6,239 nucleotides of DNA from a bacterium (GCA_030428585.1 JAUIDL010000043.1:1-6239), one strand, 5' to 3'. Positions 1 through 5,671 are shown, counted from the stretch's first letter. The notes: generated by a model from the sequence alone, not told the origin. Made by a program: numbers and translations.

Positions 1-2351
1 TCAGCTTGATAGATGTCGAGAGGTGTCACTGTGACATTGATCGACTCATCCTTGGGCAGGGTGTCTACAACGGCTTGATAGAGCGTCGCGTATGATGTCT
101 GAGCATCCGTCTGGAAGCTTACATCTCGCGTCACCGTCGGATAACGACTCAGGGGACTATAGCTGGCTCCAGCCTCGGTTACCATCTGCTCAAGACCACG
201 CGGAGAAATCTCAAATCCTGCCGTATAGGTCGGTAGCTTGAAGGCCTTTTGGACCGATCGCTTCAGTTCTCCGACCACCCCAACCCGAACGGTTTTGTCC
301 GCATTCCAGACCCGCGCTGAACGTCGTGGTTCAAACGGCTGCGTGACTGGATAATCACTGTCTGATTCGAGCGGTTCATACAAAAATGTGATGCCAAGGA
401 CTTTACCAACATATGCCAGATATTGCTTCGCGTTGTAAAACGCATCGCCGTCAGTCTTTTTTGCATCAGTGATGATAAACCCAAGACCATCAAGCTCTTT
501 TGGCACGTCTTCATCGGTATTGCCGTGACGCTTGGTGTGGAATTTGTTCAGTTCAAACAAAGCAAACGAGTCATAACCGGCTTTGACATTTGGATGAACG
601 GCGCTGAGCAGGCTCGGCACTAGACTTTGGCGGTAATACTGCAAATCAGGACTGATACTATTCACGATACGGTAAGCTTCGTCGGGGTTTTGTCCCGCTT
701 TTCGCATCAAATCACCATGAACGAAACTATAGGTCAGGACTTCATTCGCTCCAGATCGAACCAAGATGCGACGCAGTGACGCACGCAGTTGGTCAAATTG
801 ACTCGGACTGACCGCCGTAAAATCGCGGCGTGGCAGTGTCTGTGTAATGCTATCGAAACCGCGGAGGCGACCAATTTCTTCGATGACGTCTTCGGGGATG
901 ACTAAATCGTGACGCCAATACGGCACCGCGACAATCAGCTCGCCGTTAGCTTCGGTCGTTGAACATTCAACGGTTGCTAACGTCTGCACCATATCGCCAG
1001 CGGATACATCTGTTCCTAAGACTTCGTTCACATGATCGACTTGGACTGTGACGGTCTCGAGTTCTTTTTTGCCAGGGTAATCTTCGGCGACGTCACTGAC
1101 TGGCTTTGCTCCAGCCAAGGCTTGAAGCATCAGAACCGCTTCGGCAATCACCGGACGACCGAGGGGCGCGGGAACACCTTTTGTCAGACGCGTAATAGCC
1201 TCAGTAAAGACACCGTGACGCATTTGGATCGCCCGTAGTTTGTACAAATTAAAGGTAGCGCATTCCAGCAGGATTCGTTTGGTCGAGCTATCGATTTCGG
1301 TATCAGCTCCACCCATAGCTCCGGCTAAACCAACCGCTACGTCTCCGGCAGCGATCACCATGTCATCCGGTGACAACTCCAGATTTCGCCCATCCAGCAG
1401 CGCCAATGTTTCGTTTTCATGTGCCGATCGAACATGAATTTCATTCACGCCACCTGAGACCTTCAAGAATTTGTCGTAATCATAGGCGTGCATTGGTTGA
1501 CCGGTCAATAACATCAAGTAGTTTGTCACGTCGACAATCGCACTGATTGGGCGGACGCCGCTACGGGCTAAATAGGTCTGCATTTCAAGCGGTGACAATG
1601 CAGATTCGTCAGCACCTGATAAAACGACAACCGAAAACCGATCAGATAGCTCAGGCTCGTCAATAATCACCGTCGGAGCAGTCACCGAACCATCCGATTC
1701 GACAGAAACATCCAGGTTACCGAGCCAATCAGGACTCTTAAAAGGCACACCTTGAATACCGGCAACTTCCCGCGCAAAACCGATCACCCCAAAGGCATCA
1801 GGGCGATGGGTTAACGATTTATTCTCGATATCCAGCAGGTGGTCGTTTAATTCGTAGAGTTCGGCAAACGAAGTACCAGGAGCCGCGTCTTTATCGACGG
1901 CGATAATGCCAGAGTGGTCATCAAATAGGTCAAGTTCTTTGGCACTCGCCAGCATGCCGTTACTCGTGTGCCCGCGCAGCGCACGTGATCCCAGGACAAA
2001 CGGTTCAGACGATCCATAGGTTTCTGGTACGACACTCTTTGGCGGTAGCCATGCAGCCCACATACCAGCGGTCACATTAGGTGCACCGCAGACAACCTGC
2101 ACGTAGCCGTTTTCGTCCCGTTCAACACCATCGACAACGCCACCGTCATCAATTTTCGTTAGGTTTAGGTGGTCTGAGTCTTCAACCGGTTCACATTCGA
2201 CAACCTTAACTACGACGACGTCTTTATATTTTTCAGCCAGCGATGTCACACTTTCAATTTCAACCAATCGTGCGCCAATCAAGGTGGCAAGCTCGTCAAT
2301 CGGCAAGGTAATGTCGGTAAATTTTTTGAGCCAGTTTACTGAAATAATCAT
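1..2351 (-). CDS. pheT: Phenylalanyl-tRNA synthetase beta subunit (C-terminus cut by window edge)
   Basis: Beta subunit of the cytoplasmic alpha2-beta2 enzyme that charges tRNA-Phe; it recognises tRNA and carries the domain that hydrolyses mischarged Tyr-tRNA. I translated 783 uninterrupted codons from ATG at 2351. The start MIISVNWLKKF matches the family's usual opening. Domains: EMAP-like tRNA-binding domain (about 41-155, with VVCGAPNV at 87-94); B3/B4 editing domain (about 210-395, with VDVTNY at 273-278, GQPMHAYD at 284-291 and MGG at 346-348); B5 (about 433-510, with VPYWRHD at 476-482 and EEIGRLRGFD at 491-500); catalytic-like core (about 515-710); start of the FDX-ACB anticodon-binding domain (about 732 onward, RYPTVTRDVSF at 736-746). 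Family length is about 790-810, so only a few tens of residues are missing. The start overlaps the pheS stop by 4 bases (ATGA), implying coupled translation. Some motifs are divergent: RLTKG at 388-392 stands where RFERG is usual. Confidence 0.97.
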   Translation of the reverse strand, partial: MIISVNWLKKFTDITLPIDELATLIGARLVEIESVTSLAEKYKDVVVVKVVECEPVEDSDHLNLTKIDDGGVVDGVERDENGYVQVVCGAPNVTAGMWAAWLPPKSVVPETYGSSEPFVLGSRALRGHTSNGMLASAKELDLFDDHSGIIAVDKDAAPGTSFAELYELNDHLLDIENKSLTHRPDAFGVIGFAREVAGIQGVPFKSPDWLGNLDVSVESDGSVTAPTVIIDEPELSDRFSVVVLSGADESALSPLEMQTYLARSGVRPISAIVDVTNYLMLLTGQPMHAYDYDKFLKVSGGVNEIHVRSAHENETLALLDGRNLELSPDDMVIAAGDVAVGLAGAMGGADTEIDSSTKRILLECATFNLYKLRAIQMRHGVFTEAITRLTKGVPAPLGRPVIAEAVLMLQALAGAKPVSDVAEDYPGKKELETVTVQVDHVNEVLGTDVSAGDMVQTLATVECSTTEANGELIVAVPYWRHDLVIPEDVIEEIGRLRGFDSITQTLPRRDFTAVSPSQFDQLRASLRRILVRSGANEVLTYSFVHGDLMRKAGQNPDEAYRIVNSISPDLQYYRQSLVPSLLSAVHPNVKAGYDSFALFELNKFHTKRHGNTDEDVPKELDGLGFIITDAKKTDGDAFYNAKQYLAYVGKVLGITFLYEPLESDSDYPVTQPFEPRRSARVWNADKTVRVGVVGELKRSVQKAFKLPTYTAGFEISPRGLEQMVTEAGASYSPLSRYPTVTRDVSFQTDAQTSYATLYQAVVDTLPKDESINVTVTPLDIYQA

Positions 2352-3361
2352 GCGAATTTCCTCAAGAATGGTAATTTAGCTGATTCAAAATGACGCAAAT
2401 CTTCGATACCGTATTTCAACATCACCAGTCGCTCGACGCCACCACCCCAGGCAAAACCACGGTATTTGGTTGGGTCAATCCCTGCTTCGCGTAGAACATT
2501 CGGGTGAATCATTCCGCAGCCTAGCATCTCGAGCCATTCGCCAGGTTTGCCACCAAGCGCAGCTGGTTTTTCAATCGCAAACTCCAGCCCAGGTTCGACA
2601 AATGGGAAGTAGGCTGGCTGGGTTTTAATCCGTAACTCTTGTTGATAGTATGCCTCGAAAAAGCGGCGCAACGTTCCGAGCATGTCGCCGAGCGTTGCTG
2701 AATCGCTGACAAACACGCCTTCGACTTGGTAAAACGTGTGTTCGTGGGTCGCGTCAACATCTTCGTTTCGGAAGACACGGCCATAACTAATCGCCGCGAT
2801 TGATTCACCATTTTCCAGCTTCTCTCGGCCGTCTTTCAAAATTCGATGCTGCATCGTACTAGTATGAGCTGGCGGAATAAAACCTTCTTCGGTACGAAAG
2901 GTGTCATACCCATCGCGGGCTGGGTGGTCGTCCGGAAAGTTCAATGCGCCGAACATGTGAAAATCATCGTCGATTTGGCGTGATTCGATCGCTGCAAAGC
3001 CCATCCGCGTAAAAATGTCGATCACGACTTCGAGTTCAGTCGTCAGCGGGTGCTGTGTCCCTTGCTGTGTTGGTAATAATTCAGGATGCGAACCACGGAC
3101 ACCCCACGGTGCCGTCACATCAATAGTTTCAACATCGGCATTCGCCTGCTCGTCTTCACGAGCCTGAATTGCTGTCTCTAGAGCAATCTTCAATTCGTTC
3201 ACAGCCTTACCAAACGCACCTCGCTCTTCGGCCGGCAACGATCCGATTTGACTGTATAAATCACGAAGTTCCGGCGCTTTCAAAACCTCACGAGGGGTAC
3301 CGCTCGACTGAACACGGTCGAGTAATTGACTGCGGATAGCATCAATAGCAGAAGTAGACAT
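2348..3361 (-). CDS. pheS: Phenylalanyl-tRNA synthetase alpha subunit
   Basis: Catalytic alpha subunit that activates phenylalanine with ATP and transfers it to tRNA-Phe; a 337-residue class II synthetase of normal family length. The N-terminal 75 residues form the helical, coiled-coil-like tRNA arm. Motif 1 is about 104-122 (HPLTTELEVV...). The substrate motif HTSTMQ is at 166-171. Motif 2 is about 194-215 (GRVFRNEDVDATHE), with FYQVEG where FHQVEG is usual. YFPFVEPG at 251-258 and GCGMIHPNVL at 281-290 form the phenylalanine pocket region. Motif 3 is GFAWGGGVERLVM at 302-314. The protein ends FLRKFA at TGA, the expected PheS C-terminus. No Shine-Dalgarno sequence precedes ATG 3361; a TATAAT box sits 11 bases upstream, so the leader is probably only about 5 bases. 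It lies 57 bp downstream of the 79-residue membrane gene on the same strand and appears to have its own promoter. Confidence 0.98.
   Translation of the reverse strand: MSTSAIDAIRSQLLDRVQSSGTPREVLKAPELRDLYSQIGSLPAEERGAFGKAVNELKIALETAIQAREDEQANADVETIDVTAPWGVRGSHPELLPTQQGTQHPLTTELEVVIDIFTRMGFAAIESRQIDDDFHMFGALNFPDDHPARDGYDTFRTEEGFIPPAHTSTMQHRILKDGREKLENGESIAAISYGRVFRNEDVDATHEHTFYQVEGVFVSDSATLGDMLGTLRRFFEAYYQQELRIKTQPAYFPFVEPGLEFAIEKPAALGGKPGEWLEMLGCGMIHPNVLREAGIDPTKYRGFAWGGGVERLVMLKYGIEDLRHFESAKLPFLRKFA
2359..2363 (-). promoter_or_regulatory. Ribosome binding site of pheT inside the pheS 3' end
   Basis: GAGGA on the minus strand, with GAGG ending 8 bases before the pheT ATG at 2351. It lies within the last codons of pheS, consistent with coupled translation across the ATGA overlap, and it decides the pheT start. 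Confidence 0.75.
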
Positions 3362-3372
3362 AACTGCAGTTA
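3361..3372. repeat. Perfect 12-bp palindrome between the pheS -10 box and start codon
   Basis: TAACTGCAGTTA equals its own reverse complement. It abuts the TATAAT box (3373-3378) and reaches the first base of the pheS ATG, so it covers the predicted transcription start. It could be a repressor site or a chance palindrome. The symmetry is directly visible; any role is inference. Confidence 0.5.
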
Positions 3373-3401
3373 ATTATACGCTATTTTCAGCGCAGGGGTA
3401 A
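3373..3401 (-). promoter_or_regulatory. Predicted pheST promoter
   Basis: On the minus strand a perfect TATAAT (3378-3373) is preceded by a 17-base spacer and a weak -35 candidate TTACCC (3401-3396, 3 of 6 consensus). There is no TG extension. The predicted start is near 3366, about 5 bases before the pheS ATG. I see no T-box, Phe-rich leader peptide or attenuator, since there is almost no room for a leader. Confidence 0.65.
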
Positions 3402-3418
3402 GAGGAAGTCGATCTAAA

Positions 3419-3658
3419 CTAGCCGGCTGTCACAAATAAAACGACAACCGCCGCAATCACGGCAACAATTGCCAAGATAATCCAAACTGCCGTCATCCAG
3501 GTTGAATGTTCGGTATTCTTAATAAACGCCGAGTCGTTTACGCCATCGGGTTGGTCGTGCGGATCCTGAACTTGTGTCTTCGCGCGTTCCTGCAGTTCCG
3601 TCGCGATACGTTCTTGTAGCTCAGTCCGTCGACCGTTTTGGTTCACAAATAATGCCAT
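3419..3658 (-). CDS. Small single-pass membrane protein, 79 aa, function unknown
   Basis: I do not recognise a family. The N-terminal half is soluble and charged, with TELQER occurring twice (12-17 and 20-25, offset 8 residues) in what looks like an amphipathic helix, followed by a polar D/Q/P-rich linker (about 31-45). Residues about 54-77 form one strongly hydrophobic helix rich in I, V and A, and the protein ends two residues later (AG). This is a tail-anchored layout with the N-terminal part probably cytoplasmic. There is no signal peptide and no Shine-Dalgarno sequence. A TGG-TACAAT extended -10 lies only 6 bases before the ATG, so the mRNA should begin at or within a base of the start codon. 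It is divergent from the aquaporin gene and upstream of pheS, which seems to have a separate promoter. A clear coding frame, correct membrane helix and fitting promoter make it probably real. Confidence 0.8.
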   Translation of the reverse strand: MALFVNQNGRRTELQERIATELQERAKTQVQDPHDQPDGVNDSAFIKNTEHSTWMTAVWIILAIVAVIAAVVVLFVTAG

Positions 3659-3664
3659 AGCCTT

Positions 3665-3673
3665 ATTGTACCA
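3665..3673 (-). promoter_or_regulatory. Extended -10 promoter of the 79-aa gene (leaderless)
   Basis: Minus-strand TGGTACAAT: TG at 3673-3672 and TACAAT at 3670-3665. Six bases (AAGGCT) separate it from ATG 3658, so transcription starting 6-7 bases downstream of the -10 would begin at the ATG itself. I find no convincing -35 box; the TG extension may substitute for it. Confidence 0.7.
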
Positions 3674-3692
3674 TTTGCCCCCGTATTGTTTA

Positions 3693-3701
3693 TGCTACAA
3701 T
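3693..3701 (+). promoter_or_regulatory. Extended -10 promoter of the aquaporin gene
   Basis: TGCTACAAT: TG at 3693-3694 and TACAAT at 3696-3701. The expected start near 3708 gives a leader of about 25 bases that includes the strong Shine-Dalgarno sequence. A -35-like TTGCCC (3675-3680) is at a short 15-base spacing. It is back to back with the divergent TGGTACAAT of the 79-aa gene. Confidence 0.7.
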
Positions 3702-3719
3702 GAGGGCATGTTTACTATA

Positions 3720-3726
3720 AGGAGGG
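3720..3726 (+). promoter_or_regulatory. Strong Shine-Dalgarno sequence of the aquaporin gene
   Basis: AGGAGGG; AGGAGG ends 7 bases before ATG 3733. It fixes the start and therefore shows that the long lysine-rich N-terminal extension is part of the protein. Confidence 0.9.
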
Positions 3727-3732
3727 AAACAT

Positions 3733-4569
3733 ATGGCTACCAAGAAGGCCACTACTACTAAAAAATCCCCGACTAAAGCTCCAGCAAAAGCTTCGTCGGC
3801 AAAAAAATCAGCGACCGTGAAGTCAGCTCCTACTAAAGCTCGTTTCAACTCGCTATCGACACACCTGCAAAGTGCAGCCTCATCAGTATCGCTCTGGCGA
3901 TCACTGGGTGCTGAGTTTGTTGGTACACTACTACTTGCTTCGATTATCGTCGCAGGACAAGGTCAACCAATTTTCGTACTGTTCGGTCTTGCCGGCTTAG
4001 TACTGCTCTTTGGCGCCGTTTCAGGCGCCCATTTCAACCCAGCGGTCACCGTTGGTGCATGGGTGACTCGCCGTATCGGCTGGTTGCGTGCACTCGCCTA
4101 CATCGCTGCACAAGTCTTGGGTGCAACCCTCGCCTTTGTCGTTCTGTCGGCATTCCTCGGTGGCGCGCCTGCCCAAGAAGAAACACAGTTCTTTAGTCAA
4201 GCGGCACCAAGCCTCTTCCAGGCTGCAGAATTCTCCGCTTACCAAGCATCAGTCTGGTACGTCTTCTTCGCTGAAGTCCTTGGTACTGCTATCCTTGGTT
4301 ACGCCATCGCCAGTGCAACCCGCGAAGCACGCGACCGCGTGACTGCTGGTCTGACTGCCGGGTTCGGTATCTTCATCGCCCTGATGGTCGGCGTGACTGT
4401 TGCTGGCTATGCTGGTGCAAGCGCGGTCATTAACCCTGCGGTTGCTATCACCTTGCAAGCCTACGACTGGGCAAGCTTTTGGCCATTCGCCATCTACGCG
4501 ATTGGTGCCACCATTGGTGGTGTGATCGGATTCATCCTACACGATGTTCTGACGCCAAAGAGCAAATAG
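3733..4569 (+). CDS. Aquaporin-superfamily (MIP) channel with basic N-terminal tail and non-canonical selectivity filter
   Basis: A 278-residue membrane channel of the major intrinsic protein family, expected to conduct water or small neutral solutes. Residues 1 to about 55 are an A/K/T/S/P-rich tail with ten lysines by residue 35 and no acidic residue before Glu61. The MIP core follows: TM1 about 57-77 (AEFVGT), TM2 79-98, half-helix SGAHFNPAVTVG (NPA at 102-104), TM3 115-142, a loop at 143-172, TM4 174-193 (AEVLGT), TM5 204-225, second half-helix with NPA at 234-236, TM6 248-270. The repeated AE..GT and NPA motifs establish the family. After the second NPA comes Val237, where AqpZ and GlpF have the arginine of the ar/R filter; an ungapped alignment to AqpZ places Thr222 at the filter histidine. 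Substrate therefore cannot be assigned from the family. A strong Shine-Dalgarno sequence and extended -10 precede it and a hairpin follows, suggesting a single-gene unit. Confidence 0.93.
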   Translation: MATKKATTTKKSPTKAPAKASSAKKSATVKSAPTKARFNSLSTHLQSAASSVSLWRSLGAEFVGTLLLASIIVAGQGQPIFVLFGLAGLVLLFGAVSGAHFNPAVTVGAWVTRRIGWLRALAYIAAQVLGATLAFVVLSAFLGGAPAQEETQFFSQAAPSLFQAAEFSAYQASVWYVFFAEVLGTAILGYAIASATREARDRVTAGLTAGFGIFIALMVGVTVAGYAGASAVINPAVAITLQAYDWASFWPFAIYAIGATIGGVIGFILHDVLTPKSK

Positions 4570-4587
4570 TTCAGCTATTCGCCAACC

Positions 4588-4622
4588 AAATACCACTCGA
4601 CCATTCGGGTGGTATTTATTTA
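4588..4622 (+). terminator. Terminator after the aquaporin gene
   Basis: A 12-bp stem (4588-4599 with 4606-4617, one G-U pair) and a 6-base loop, beginning 18 bases after the TAG stop. The 3' side runs into the T-rich ATTTATTTATT. The A-rich 5' flank means it may work weakly on the other strand too. Confidence 0.8.
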
Positions 4623-4633
4623 TTCAGAAATAA

Positions 4634-4642
4634 TGGTATAAT
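4634..4642 (+). promoter_or_regulatory. Extended -10 promoter of the first orphan gene
   Basis: TGGTATAAT: TG at 4634-4635 and a perfect TATAAT at 4637-4642. No good -35 box is visible. The expected start near 4649 gives a leader of about 49 bases. Confidence 0.75.
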
Positions 4643-4688
4643 TATATTCAGTCTGTTACCCAGTCCGCACCCTCACCACGAGACCCAT

Positions 4689-4695
4689 GGAGGAG
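4689..4695 (+). promoter_or_regulatory. Ribosome binding site deciding the first orphan gene start
   Basis: GGAGGAG; GGAGG ends 4 bases before ATG 4698. This and the promoter at 4634 reject the longer in-frame start at 4479, which would overlap the aquaporin gene and its terminator. Confidence 0.8.
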
Positions 4696-4697
4696 AG

Positions 4698-5108
4698 ATG
4701 AAATCTCTATCCGAACGCCGCGCCGATAACAATGCGTTCTACATCAAGAAAGCGTACCTGACGGTTGGCGAACCATCGACGATTTTTCAAATGCTCCAGC
4801 ATTTCACGTCCAAAGAGTCAGCATCAATCTACGACGCAATCTCAGACGAAGCACACCGGCAAAGGTTCGTGGCTAGTACACTGATCGAAAAGCAGTTTGC
4901 CAGAGCAACCCATTGGTTCGTCGCAAGACTCGGCCGAGCTTACCCTCACGGCATTTTCATTCGAGACGATGGACTGCTGGTCCATGGACCGCTGGCAGGA
5001 TCATCATACCTGCCAAACGCGACCACAATTCGTCAGGATGTCGAATCGATCGACTCGCTACACACAATGTCCGTCATCGAGGGTCTCAATCGCCTGATGC
5101 GTCACTGA
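4698..5108 (+). CDS. Orphan soluble protein, 136 aa, function unknown
   Basis: I do not recognise a family. There is no signal peptide or membrane helix; it looks cytoplasmic and mixed alpha/beta. The N-terminal part (about 1-80) is helical and rich in charged and aromatic residues. A probable strand-turn-strand follows (GIFIRDDGLLVHGPLAG at 85-101), then a C-terminal helix (about 117-135). There are no cysteines and no obvious catalytic motif. It has its own extended -10 promoter, a good Shine-Dalgarno sequence and a GC-rich terminator 13 bases after its TGA stop, so it is probably expressed as a single-gene unit. The same layout is seen in the next gene, which has a similar length and a similar hydrophobic-strand, DG, AG.S pattern near the C-terminus; distant paralogy is possible but unproven. 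The reading is a real gene of unknown function. Confidence 0.8.
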   Translation: MKSLSERRADNNAFYIKKAYLTVGEPSTIFQMLQHFTSKESASIYDAISDEAHRQRFVASTLIEKQFARATHWFVARLGRAYPHGIFIRDDGLLVHGPLAGSSYLPNATTIRQDVESIDSLHTMSVIEGLNRLMRH

Positions 5109-5121
5109 CCCAACACGACCC

Positions 5122-5156
5122 GGGCCGCCTTTTCACAGGCGGCCCTTCAACTTTTT
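5122..5156 (+). terminator. Terminator after the first orphan gene
   Basis: A perfect 8-bp GC stem, GGGCCGCC (5122-5129) with GGCGGCCC (5138-5145), and an 8-base loop, followed by TTCAACTTTTT. It begins 13 bases after the stop codon. Confidence 0.88.
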
Positions 5157-5183
5157 GTGTATTCTAGTTTTTCATGCTATAAA
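5155..5183 (+). promoter_or_regulatory. Promoter of the second orphan gene
   Basis: TTGTGT (5155-5160) is a partial -35 box, followed by a 17-base spacer and TATAAA (5178-5183) with a TG extension at 5175-5176. A second, perfect TATAAT lies at 5184-5189 without TG or a good -35. The -35 candidate overlaps the T-run of the preceding terminator. The start is expected near 5190. Confidence 0.65.
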
Positions 5184-5191
5184 TATAATTC

Positions 5192-5207
5192 TACGACACC
5201 CGTCGTA
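5192..5207 (+). other. Hairpin at the predicted 5' end of the second orphan mRNA
   Basis: TACGAC (5192-5197), loop ACCC, GTCGTA (5202-5207): a perfect 6-bp stem with a 4-base loop. If transcription starts near 5190 the mRNA would begin with this stem-loop, an arrangement that can protect 5' ends from RNases. The role is inference. Confidence 0.45.
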
Positions 5208-5222
5208 ACGGACCTTACAACA

Positions 5223-5229
5223 AAGGAGG
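5223..5229 (+). promoter_or_regulatory. Shine-Dalgarno sequence of the second orphan gene
   Basis: AAGGAGG within a longer purine run, 4 bases before ATG 5234. It decides the start. Confidence 0.85.
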
Positions 5230-5233
5230 GGCC

Positions 5234-5671
5234 ATGCCCCAGCTAGCAGATCAAACAACCCTCGAGCGCAATCACGAGCTCTACAACGACCACATGGTTC
5301 GTGCGGGGACGCACTTCGAGCTCTTCGCAGAACTGCGTCGAATCATGCAACCGCTGAAGCATGCACGATTTGGCAATCCGTTTGTTATGAGTCGGCACGA
5401 CGGTCGACAGGCAGTCGCAGACCTCCTGCCCGATACACGGGTCGAGGAGCTTCCTGAAAACATCTGGCCAATTGGCAAGATTGGCCAGTCGAACAGCCGA
5501 TACCGAGTATTCATCCTCAACGGCGATGGCAACGTGCTAATGTGCTCGGTCATTGCGGGAAGATCGACGAACTTTCTGCTACTCCAGCCTGAACGGCTAG
5601 AGGGATTGGAGCGAAAGGTTGCATCCGTACTGACCGAAAACTTGCGGACACTGCAAAGAAGGGTGCGATAG
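5234..5671 (+). CDS. Orphan soluble protein, 145 aa, function unknown
   Basis: I do not recognise a family. There is no signal peptide or membrane helix. The N-terminal 45 residues look helical and are rich in His, Glu and Arg. The middle (about 46-85) is mixed, ending in WPIGKIGQ (78-85). Residues about 90-117 look like two or three beta strands around a NGDGN turn (96-100) and an AGRS turn (108-111). Residues about 119-145 form a highly charged, leucine-spaced helix with an arginine-rich end (RRVR). One cysteine lies at 104. It has its own promoter, a 5' hairpin and a strong Shine-Dalgarno sequence. Its stop is 132 bases before the terminator, an unusually long gap here, partly filled by an open frame in another register (5686-5784); the end may therefore be altered by a frameshift. 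Length, layout and C-terminal pattern resemble the preceding orphan gene. Confidence 0.8.
   Translation: MPQLADQTTLERNHELYNDHMVRAGTHFELFAELRRIMQPLKHARFGNPFVMSRHDGRQAVADLLPDTRVEELPENIWPIGKIGQSNSRYRVFILNGDGNVLMCSVIAGRSTNFLLLQPERLEGLERKVASVLTENLRTLQRRVR
5464..5488. repeat. 9-bp inverted repeat inside the second orphan gene
   Basis: CTGGCCAAT (5464-5472) and ATTGGCCAG (5480-5488) are perfect reverse complements with a 7-base spacer. They encode the WPIGKIGQ stretch. This could form an mRNA hairpin or a dyad protein site, or reflect coding of similar residues; there is no T-run, so it is not a terminator. Confidence 0.5.

Noticed and set aside
3362..3418. Terminator for the 79-aa gene upstream of pheS
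   Set aside because: Only a 4-5 bp imperfect stem (CGCT/AGCG) with no following T-run; read-through into pheS cannot be excluded.
3362..3418. T-box or Phe leader-peptide attenuator controlling pheST
   Set aside because: The 57-bp gap has no Phe-rich ORF, T-box sequence or terminator/antiterminator pair.
4479..4697. In-frame upstream extension of the first orphan gene starting at ATG 4479
   Set aside because: It overlaps the aquaporin 3' end and crosses a terminator and an extended -10 promoter; ATG 4698 has a good Shine-Dalgarno sequence.
4687..4701. Five-codon upstream ORF (M-E-E-R-stop) overlapping the orphan gene start by ATGA
   Set aside because: Its own start has no Shine-Dalgarno sequence, and its second and third codons are the Shine-Dalgarno sequence of the real gene; a coincidence of the purine run.
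4979..5015. 12-bp palindrome GGTCCATGGACC (4979-4990) and a 7-bp stem TGGCAGG/CCTGCCA (4993-5015) inside the first orphan gene
   Set aside because: Short, with no T-run and no positional link to a start or stop; compatible with chance within coding sequence.
5620..5671. Programmed -1 frameshift joining the 145-aa protein to the 5686-5784 frame
   Set aside because: No X-XXY-YYZ slippery heptamer in the zero frame within the overlap and no obvious stimulatory hairpin just downstream.
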